A DNA stretch of 10,490 nucleotides from contig JAFZEB010000045.1 in the NCBI GenBank assembly GCA_017560855.1, forward strand, positions 1 to 10,490, read 5' to 3'. Under the pieces are notes generated by a model. The model was not told the DNA's origin. It ran no database searches and saw only the letters and a list, made by a program, of their open reading frames with translations. Every line of letters begins with the position of its first letter. The stretch's first letter is position 1. The DNA comes from Ruminiclostridium sp. GTDB taxonomy: Bacteria > Bacillota > Clostridia > Oscillospirales > Oscillospiraceae. The translations under genes and the position numbers were made by a program. Positions 5,697-10,490 of this stretch are shown here, in pieces.

Positions 5697-7469
5697 GTGC
5701 TGCGAAGTCTGCACATGAAACTGGTTCTCATTATGGTGCTGCTGGTGGTCAGTTTGATGACCATTGCAGGCGCCTTCCTTGTGAACTCGGTGAACCGCTT
5801 TTATCTCAATGAATTCTATTCCCAGATGGTGGAGGTCTTCAACAACGACCCGGAACTGGTCCGGGACCTGACCACAGCCACTGAGGAGGAGACCGACGGA
5901 GCCCAGGCTCTGAATCAGGTCCTCAAGACCTATATGGGCGCCCTGGGTGTGGACGGCCGTAACCGAGACTACTACATCCTGGACGGAGAGACTGGCGAAT
6001 ATCTGGCCGGTTCCAACGAGCAGGAAGGGCAGTCTCTGGAGATGACACCCAATCTGCTCACTGCCCTGACCCAGAAGGAGGAGGGATCCAAGAGTGACCT
6101 GACTGCCTCCTATATGGACCTGGCCATCCCCATTGAACGAGGGGGAGAGGAGTATATCATCTATATTCTGGACCAGCGAGTTTCTGTCCAGGAACTGAAC
6201 AATCAGATTTTCCAGCTCATCATGGAGGCCCTGGTCTTTGGCCTGGTGATCTCTGTCCTGCTATCCTTCCTGCTTTCCCGGGCCATGGTCACCCCCATCG
6301 GGGCACTGACCCGAGGGGCCAAGCGGGTGGCTGAGGGAGACTTTGACCATGAGATCCAGGTGTCTTCTCACGATGAGATCGGTATTCTGACGGATACCTT
6401 CAACGACATGGCCGGACAGCTTCAGAGCACCATTCAGGAAGTGGATAACGAGCGGACCAAGCTCTCCACCCTCTTCCTGCATATGACTGACGGCGTGGTG
6501 GCCTTCAACGGTCAGGGCGAGGTCATCCACTCCAACCCCGCCGCAGAGGAGATGCTGGATATGGCCATCCCTGTGGGAGGGGCTGTCCGATATCAGGACC
6601 TCTTTGGGGAGATCGCTCCTCTGGAGACCATCCTGAACCTGGAGAGCGACTGCCTGGAGAGTGAGACCGTTCGTGGCGAGCGGATCCTTCTCTTCCTGCT
6701 GGCTCCCTTTGACCGGGAGAAGCAGGCCGGTGTTCTGGCGGTGGTCCACGATGTTACCCAGCAGATGAAGACAGAGAGCATGCGCCGGGAGTTTGTGGCC
6801 AATGTCTCCCACGAGCTGCGTACCCCTCTGACCAACATCCGCAGCTATGCTGAGACCCTAGCAGAGAATCCCGACCTGCCCCCCGATATGATGGGGAGCT
6901 TCCTGGGGGTCATCCTCAACGAGAGTGACCGCATGACACACATTGTGCAGGATCTGCTCACCCTGTCCCGGTTCGATTCCGGGCACAGCCAGCTGAGCTT
7001 TACCCAGTTCCCCTTTGGGGATGTTCTGCGGGACAGCTATCAGGCCGTTCTTATGGAGGCCCAGCGTCACGACCATCAGCTGAAGCTTATGGGGGATGAG
7101 GATCTGCCCGTGATCCGGGCCGACCGTGAACGGGTCCTGCAGGTCATTATGAATGTGCTGTCCAATGCCATCAAGTATACCCCGGACGGTGGCCGCATCC
7201 TGATGATGGCCGGTCAGACCAAGGACAAGGTCTGGCTGGAAGTGGAGGACAACGGCATCGGTATTCCTGCCGGGGATCGGGAACGTATTTTCGAACGGTT
7301 TTACCGGGTGGATAAAGCCCGGTCCCGGGAGTCTGGCGGCACCGGTCTGGGTCTGTCCATCGCCCAGGAGATCATTCAGCGTCATGAGGGTAGTTTGTCC
7401 CTGGTGGACCGGGAAGGTCCCGGTACTACCATTCGCATGGAACTGAAGGTGGGAGGTCCCCAGGTATGA
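5697..7469 (+). CDS. walK: Sensor histidine kinase, WalK-like (TM-sensor-TM-HAMP-PAS-HisKA-HATPase)
   Basis: Membrane kinase partner of the preceding regulator, 590 aa. Order: transmembrane segment 7-29, extracellular sensor about 30-172, second membrane segment 173-193, HAMP 194-247, PAS about 254-357, HisKA with phosphorylated His372 in NVSHELRTPL, and HATPase with N box Asn490, G1 DNGIGIP (518-524), FERFYRVDKARS and G2 GGTGLGLS (547-554). The N terminus LRSLHMKLVLIMVLL resembles WalK RS(I)xFKLTLIYVLL. GTG 5697 is preferred over the earlier GTG 5688, because the only ribosome binding site (GAGGAG, 5681-5686) is 10 bases before 5697 but almost touches 5688. The PAS domain carries His262-x2-Asp265 and His351, positions that match ligands of the zinc site of S. 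aureus WalK as I recall it. The stop codon overlaps the next ATG by four bases. Confidence 0.9.
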   Translation: MLRSLHMKLVLIMVLLVVSLMTIAGAFLVNSVNRFYLNEFYSQMVEVFNNDPELVRDLTTATEEETDGAQALNQVLKTYMGALGVDGRNRDYYILDGETGEYLAGSNEQEGQSLEMTPNLLTALTQKEEGSKSDLTASYMDLAIPIERGGEEYIIYILDQRVSVQELNNQIFQLIMEALVFGLVISVLLSFLLSRAMVTPIGALTRGAKRVAEGDFDHEIQVSSHDEIGILTDTFNDMAGQLQSTIQEVDNERTKLSTLFLHMTDGVVAFNGQGEVIHSNPAAEEMLDMAIPVGGAVRYQDLFGEIAPLETILNLESDCLESETVRGERILLFLLAPFDREKQAGVLAVVHDVTQQMKTESMRREFVANVSHELRTPLTNIRSYAETLAENPDLPPDMMGSFLGVILNESDRMTHIVQDLLTLSRFDSGHSQLSFTQFPFGDVLRDSYQAVLMEAQRHDHQLKLMGDEDLPVIRADRERVLQVIMNVLSNAIKYTPDGGRILMMAGQTKDKVWLEVEDNGIGIPAGDRERIFERFYRVDKARSRESGGTGLGLSIAQEIIQRHEGSLSLVDREGPGTTIRMELKVGGPQV

Positions 7470-8743
7470 AAGGGAAGTTTACCCGCCGACAGATCGATCG
7501 GATCGAAAATATCCTCATAGCCCTCCTGGTCTGCACGGCTGTTTTCCTGGTGGGCCAGACCAATCTGTTCCAGACCTTTGTTGGTCAGGGGGCTGGGCAG
7601 GAGAGTGGCGCCTATCGTGCGGCACAAACCACGCAGATTCCCGACCAGACTCCGGTGGCGGTGATGGTCCAGAATGATTTGGGGCGCTGCGGTCTGCGAT
7701 ACGATCAGACCAGCGTGGAGCGGGTCTATGATCAGGGGCTGAAGGATCTGCTTTTCCACACCCTGGACCGGATGGAAAAACCGAAGAAGAGCAGCCAGGA
7801 GGCCTGGCAGCAGGCGATCACCCAAAGTGAGAACTGGGTCTGCAATGACTTCCTTTATGATATCCCCTTTGTTTCTGCCTCAGGTCAGGAGGGGAGGGGC
7901 CGCATCTTCCTGGTGACCTTCCGGAACGGCCAGGCCGATGCCCTGTACGGCTATGAGCAGGCTTCCGGTGAATACTGGGTCAGCCAGGTGGGGACCTCCG
8001 GCCTGGCGATGCCTGCCCAGGTCCAGGACTTGGGCCCCAATCAGGTCTGCTTTGCCTTTGAAGACCAGGAACTGGCAGCTTTGCTGCCTGGGTATATGAT
8101 GGTGGGCAGCACCGCCCCGTCCTTCCGGGTGTACAATGCGTCCAATCCTCTGGCTGGGATGGATGAGACCGGGATCCGAGGCATGTTGGAGACAGCTGGT
8201 TTTAATCTCCAGGCAGTGTCCATCTATGAAAGTGCCGATGGTACGGTGGTCCGGGAAGGTTCCGATACCATCCGCATCCAGGAGGATGGCAGTGTCATCT
8301 ACCACGGGTCAGAGAGTGGCGAAGCCCGATATGAGGCTGCTTCCACCGAGGAATTGGATCTGCGGGAGGAGGCCGAGGCAGTTCTGGAGCTGCTGACAGC
8401 AGGCAGAACCGGTGAGGCTCGGTTTTTCTGCCAGGGGGCCGAGGAGCAGCCGGATGGTACGCAGATCCTCACCTACAGCTATCTGCTGGAGGGAGCGCGG
8501 GTCAGTTTGGGGGAAAACGGCTGGTCTGCCCGGTTCCGCTTCCAGGGAGAGTCCCTGGTTTCCTTTGAGATCATCTTCCGGCAGTACGATAGTACCGAAG
8601 CGCCCTGTGCGGTGCCCCCCGAGCGGCAGGCTACTGCAGCGGCAGAGGCCCAGAGTCAGGTGGGGAAAGAACTCCAGCTGTGTCACCGGGATGACGGCAG
8701 CGGTCTGACCAAGGCCCTGTGGACGGTTCGGGAACTGGGATAA
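7466..8743 (+). CDS. YycH-like (WalH) membrane-anchored regulator of the WalK kinase
   Basis: A 425-aa protein with a short basic N terminus, one membrane segment (about 14-30) and a long extracellular part, as expected for YycH, which sits with YycI against WalK at the membrane and tunes its activity. Recognition rests on gene order (directly after walRK, before a YycI-like protein), topology, length (YycH is usually about 430-460 aa) and general appearance; sequence similarity is too low for me to confirm by eye. The ATG overlaps the walK stop as ATGA, so translation is probably coupled, helped by GGGAGG about 12 bases upstream. The distal region includes a repeated theme of strand-forming segments near LTYSYLLEGARVSLGE and ARFRFQGESLVSFEIIFRQY, consistent with the beta-rich YycH domains. 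No catalytic motif is seen. Confidence 0.72.
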   Translation: MKGKFTRRQIDRIENILIALLVCTAVFLVGQTNLFQTFVGQGAGQESGAYRAAQTTQIPDQTPVAVMVQNDLGRCGLRYDQTSVERVYDQGLKDLLFHTLDRMEKPKKSSQEAWQQAITQSENWVCNDFLYDIPFVSASGQEGRGRIFLVTFRNGQADALYGYEQASGEYWVSQVGTSGLAMPAQVQDLGPNQVCFAFEDQELAALLPGYMMVGSTAPSFRVYNASNPLAGMDETGIRGMLETAGFNLQAVSIYESADGTVVREGSDTIRIQEDGSVIYHGSESGEARYEAASTEELDLREEAEAVLELLTAGRTGEARFFCQGAEEQPDGTQILTYSYLLEGARVSLGENGWSARFRFQGESLVSFEIIFRQYDSTEAPCAVPPERQATAAAEAQSQVGKELQLCHRDDGSGLTKALWTVRELG

Positions 8744-8755
8744 AGGAGGAGAGAC

Positions 8756-9235
8756 ATGGAACGGGCTAAACTGAAATTCACAGTTATCCTCCTTCTGGTG
8801 ATTCTGAATATCATCCTGCTGGGGATCGTGATCAGCCAGCGAAGTCAGGCGCAGGTGTATGAAGAGGCCGGCCAGACCCAGGCATTGCTCTATCTGGAGC
8901 AGCATGGGATCTCTGTGGAGAAGGATGGGATCCCCTGGGAGAGTGCCCTGACAGACCCCCAGCTGGATCCAGAGAATGTGGCATACATCTCAGACCAAAT
9001 CACAACGGAGACCTGGGAGATCCTGCCCATGCGTCGTCCGGAGACCTTACTGGTGGATTTTGTCACCGGACTGTCCCAATTGGGGGTCAAATGCAGTCGG
9101 ATCGCCTCTATCACCGAAGGGTATGTACATACGGTGGAGGGGGAACGGACGATATTCACCCCCGTGTGGACCATCATCACTGACCACGGCGGCTATCGTC
9201 TGAACTGTGCTGACGGGACACTAAAGAAGTATTAA
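8756..9235 (+). CDS. YycI-like (WalI) membrane protein, short form
   Basis: A 159-aa protein with the YycI design: a few polar residues (MERAKLKF), then one membrane segment (about 8-27), then an extracellular domain. The end FTPVWTIITDHGGYRLNCADGTLKKY, given here only to show the P-V-W and G-Y-x-L-N-x-x-D-G pattern, resembles the closing motif of YycI domains. YycI in bacilli is about 260-280 aa, so this one seems to hold a single domain. The ribosome binding site AAAGGAGGAGAG is strong and places the start at ATG 8756, 12 bases after the yycH-like stop. It is the last gene before the terminator. The call depends heavily on context (walR-walK-yycH-yycI order). Confidence 0.7.
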   Translation: MERAKLKFTVILLLVILNIILLGIVISQRSQAQVYEEAGQTQALLYLEQHGISVEKDGIPWESALTDPQLDPENVAYISDQITTETWEILPMRRPETLLVDFVTGLSQLGVKCSRIASITEGYVHTVEGERTIFTPVWTIITDHGGYRLNCADGTLKKY

Positions 9236-9246
9236 AGGGAAAATAG

Positions 9247-9287
9247 ACCTTCGGCCCGCCGATGACTCGGCGGGCCGAAGGTTTTTT
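9247..9287 (+). terminator. Strong rho-independent terminator of the walRK operon
   Basis: A perfect 15-bp stem CCTTCGGCCCGCCGA / TCGGCGGGCCGAAGG (9248-9262 with 9267-9281) around a TGAC loop is followed by T6. It begins about 11 bases after the stop of the yycI-like gene and marks a sharp end to the operon. Confidence 0.97.
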
Positions 9288-9519
9288 GCAGGATCAATTC
9301 TTGGGGGGGATTTGGCTTTTTGACCACCAGACCGGGCAGCGCAGCCCAACAAAAGATCGCTTTTTGGGAAGAAAAGTGGTAAGCTTTTGTTACAAAAATG
9401 GAAAATATATATTTTCAAAATTCGTGAAGAAGGGAGAAAAATGGGTGGAATGCGGGGTAGAAACCTGCCTTTTTTTTCCTGCTTCATGGCGTAAAGGGAC
9501 AGAACTTGAAAAAAGGGGG
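9288..9519. other. AT-rich intergenic stretch with palindromes, no gene seen
   Basis: About 230 bases between the wal operon terminator and the ribU promoter. I see no credible gene: the open frame running through it starts inside the terminator and has no ribosome binding site. It contains a 16-base perfect palindrome GAAAATATATATTTTC (9401-9416) and, just before it, TTTTGT-T-ACAAAA (9385-9397). It also has an 8-T run near 9470. These could be operator or bent-DNA signals, or chance in AT-rich sequence. Confidence 0.6.
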
Positions 9520-9548
9520 TTGCAATTTTAAAAAACCTGTTGTATAGT
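9520..9548 (+). promoter_or_regulatory. Promoter of the ribU riboswitch transcript
   Basis: TTGCAA (9520-9525), 17-base spacer, TATAGT (9543-9548). Transcription would begin near 9555, about 22 bases before the riboswitch P1 stem. It is well placed and the only promoter-like match in this gap. Confidence 0.75.
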
Positions 9549-9576
9549 TTGGGCAAGAAAACAACTGAATACTTTG

Positions 9577-9690
9577 TCTTCAGGGCGGGGTGAAATTCCC
9601 CACTGGCGGTAAAGTCCGCGACCGGCTGCCTTCGGGCATCCGCTGACTCGGTGAAACTCCGGGACCAACAGTTACAGTCTGGATGGAAGA
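9577..9690 (+). promoter_or_regulatory. FMN riboswitch (RFN element) aptamer
   Basis: The conserved FMN aptamer blocks appear in order: CAGGGCGGGGTGAAATTCCC (from 9581), CACTGGCGGTAAAGTCCGCG, a variable hairpin with CTGCCTTCGGGCA, GGTGAAACTCCGGGACCAAC (from 9651) and AGTTACAGTCTGGATGGAAG. P1 is TCTTC (9577-9581) with GAAGA (9686-9690). It senses flavin mononucleotide and should shut off the riboflavin importer downstream when FMN is plentiful. The usual GCCGACGG block reads GACCAACAG here, a mild departure from consensus. Confidence 0.96.
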
Positions 9691-9780
9691 AGATGAGTAC
9701 GGCAGGAGTCGTGCGCTATTTTGGTACGCAAGTTTCGTACCTTTGTTTTGGCATATTTTTTTACATGCCTTTGGTTCGGT

Positions 9781-9863
9781 GCACTCTTTTGTTGTTTGTT
9801 CACCTTGGAGAGAAGTCAGAGGATCCAGGGTGTTTTCAAAACAACAAAGGAGTGTGTTTTTTT
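9781..9863 (+). terminator. Riboswitch expression platform: terminator that also sequesters the ribU ribosome binding site
   Basis: Bases 9782-9797 pair with 9839-9854 over 16 consecutive pairs (one G-U). Inside, CACCTTGGA (9801-9809) pairs with TCCAGGGTG (9824-9832), also with one G-U. Seven T (9857-9863) follow directly and end at the base before the ribU ATG. The 3' arm contains AAAGGAG (9846-9852), the ribU ribosome binding site. When folded, the element should therefore both terminate transcription and hide the ribosome binding site. The fold is derived by eye, without an energy calculation. Confidence 0.8.
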
Positions 9864-10472
9864 ATGTCCAAACCCCGCAGCACCAACGTCCGGCGGATGA
9901 CCATGGCCGCCATGATGGGCACCATGGCCTTCGTCCTGCTGAGCATCAACTTCAGCATCCCCATCCTGTCTCCCTTTGCTGAGATCGACTTGGCCAACCT
10001 GCCGGAACTCATCGGCGGCTTCATCCTGGGCCCCATTGGCGCCATTCAGATCATCGTGGTGAAGATCGTCCTGAAGTGCCTGCTCATTGGCTCTGAGTCC
10101 ATGTACACCGGCGAGATCCAGAATCTTCTCCTGAGCCTGGCCTTTGTCCTGCCCGCTGTCCTCTACTACCGGAAGGATCACACCAAGCGGGGGGCCATCA
10201 TCGGCCTGGTCATCGGCGCCCTTTGCAAAATCGTGGTGGGCGTCTTCACCAACCTGTACCTGATCTTCCCCTTCTACATCAAGCTCTATGGCATGGACTG
10301 GCAGGCCATCGTGGATATGTGCTCCGCCGTGAACCCCTGGATCAGCAGTGTCCCCACCATGGTGGCATTTTCCGTGGTCCCCTTCAATATTGTCTCCTGT
10401 GCCTTGAATGCCTTTGTGACCGTTCTGATCTATAAGCGGCTCAGCGGACCCATCAAACACTTTATCCAGTGA
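9864..10472 (+). CDS. ribU: Riboflavin ECF transporter S component RibU
   Basis: Substrate-binding membrane subunit that captures riboflavin and works with the shared EcfA/A'/T energising module, not encoded in this window. The 202-aa length and about six hydrophobic segments (roughly 12-30, 46-58, 59-75, 85-101, 110-134, 163-190) fit RibU. The small-residue stretch MAAMMGTMA in the first helix is the kind used by S components to dock on EcfT. The GEIQNLLLSLAFVLPAVLYY segment (83-102) is typical of the family. The FMN riboswitch upstream supports riboflavin as substrate. The frame is open upstream through the riboswitch, but ATG 9864 is chosen because of AAAGGAG (9846-9852), 11 bases away with a T7 spacer, and because the family starts here. 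Confidence 0.93.
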   Translation: MSKPRSTNVRRMTMAAMMGTMAFVLLSINFSIPILSPFAEIDLANLPELIGGFILGPIGAIQIIVVKIVLKCLLIGSESMYTGEIQNLLLSLAFVLPAVLYYRKDHTKRGAIIGLVIGALCKIVVGVFTNLYLIFPFYIKLYGMDWQAIVDMCSAVNPWISSVPTMVAFSVVPFNIVSCALNAFVTVLIYKRLSGPIKHFIQ

Positions 10473-10477
10473 CCTGT

Positions 10478-10490
10478 GAAAGGAGAAACG
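10478..10490 (+). promoter_or_regulatory. Ribosome binding site of a gene starting beyond the window
   Basis: AAAGGAG lies about 6-12 bases after the ribU stop, with a further few bases to the window end and no terminator between. It suggests a second gene cotranscribed with ribU; its identity cannot be known from here. Confidence 0.5.

Noticed and set aside
9441..9494. 17-codon frame starting at ATG 9441 after AGGGAG
   Set aside because: Reasonable ribosome binding site, but too short to support, no promoter seen between the terminator and it, and the T8 run dominates its composition.
9262..9531. 89-codon open frame in the intergenic gap
   Set aside because: It begins inside the terminator loop, has no ribosome binding site and no recognisable composition or motif.
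9723..9749. GGTACG/CGTACC hairpin followed by TTTGTTTT as the riboswitch terminator
   Set aside because: Only 6 bp with a 7-base loop and an interrupted T run; the much longer hairpin at 9781-9863 is the better candidate. It may be a pause or a minor terminator.
9651..9863. In-frame N-terminal extension of ribU through the riboswitch
   Set aside because: The extension would be translated from aptamer and hairpin sequence and adds 71 residues absent from the family; ATG 9864 has the ribosome binding site.

Overview
The window looks like a chromosomal core segment of a moderately GC-rich, Gram-positive-type anaerobe. My best guess is the Clostridia, family Oscillospiraceae/Ruminococcaceae (Flavonifractor / Intestinimonas / Pseudoflavonifractor-like). 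The reasons are a WalR/WalK system with YycH- and YycI-like membrane partners, a PgcA-type phosphoglucomutase, Cys-type MurA, strong AGGAG ribosome binding sites, an FMN riboswitch ahead of an ECF riboflavin transporter subunit, and a palindromic dispersed repeat of a kind I recall from that family. The placement is inference. There are no phage genes, transposases, CRISPR arrays, tRNAs or rRNAs.

Left part (1-3736, minus strand, read right to left): murA (UDP-GlcNAc enolpyruvyl transferase) with a structured leader and an intrinsic terminator, then rlmH (23S rRNA methyltransferase), then pgcA (alpha-phosphoglucomutase) with its own terminator. A double-hairpin repeat lies at the window edge (1-54). 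murA and pgcA both supply cell-envelope precursors.

Middle (3962-4380): a small unrecognised minus-strand protein gene (84 aa) with its own promoter, head-to-head with the promoter of the large plus-strand operon.

Plus-strand operon (4380-9235): Nudix ADP-ribose pyrophosphatase, then a WalR-like response regulator, a WalK-like sensor kinase, a YycH-like protein and a short YycI-like protein. A strong terminator (9247-9287) closes it. The layout is that of the walRK-yycHI essential cell-wall two-component locus of Firmicutes, with a Nudix gene in front and no walJ or htrA behind.

Right part (9288-10490): about 230 bases of AT-rich intergenic DNA with palindromes, a promoter, an FMN riboswitch, and a long expression platform whose hairpin buries the ribosome binding site and ends in a T7 run directly before the start codon. 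ribU follows, and a ribosome binding site at the edge suggests another gene beyond the window.

The gene content is mostly ordinary. The points most worth a second look are the combined terminator/RBS-sequestering platform of the ribU riboswitch, the metal-site-like residues in the WalK PAS domain, the one-domain YycI, and the small orphan protein between murA and the wal operon. I found no clear evidence for a wholly new biological system.
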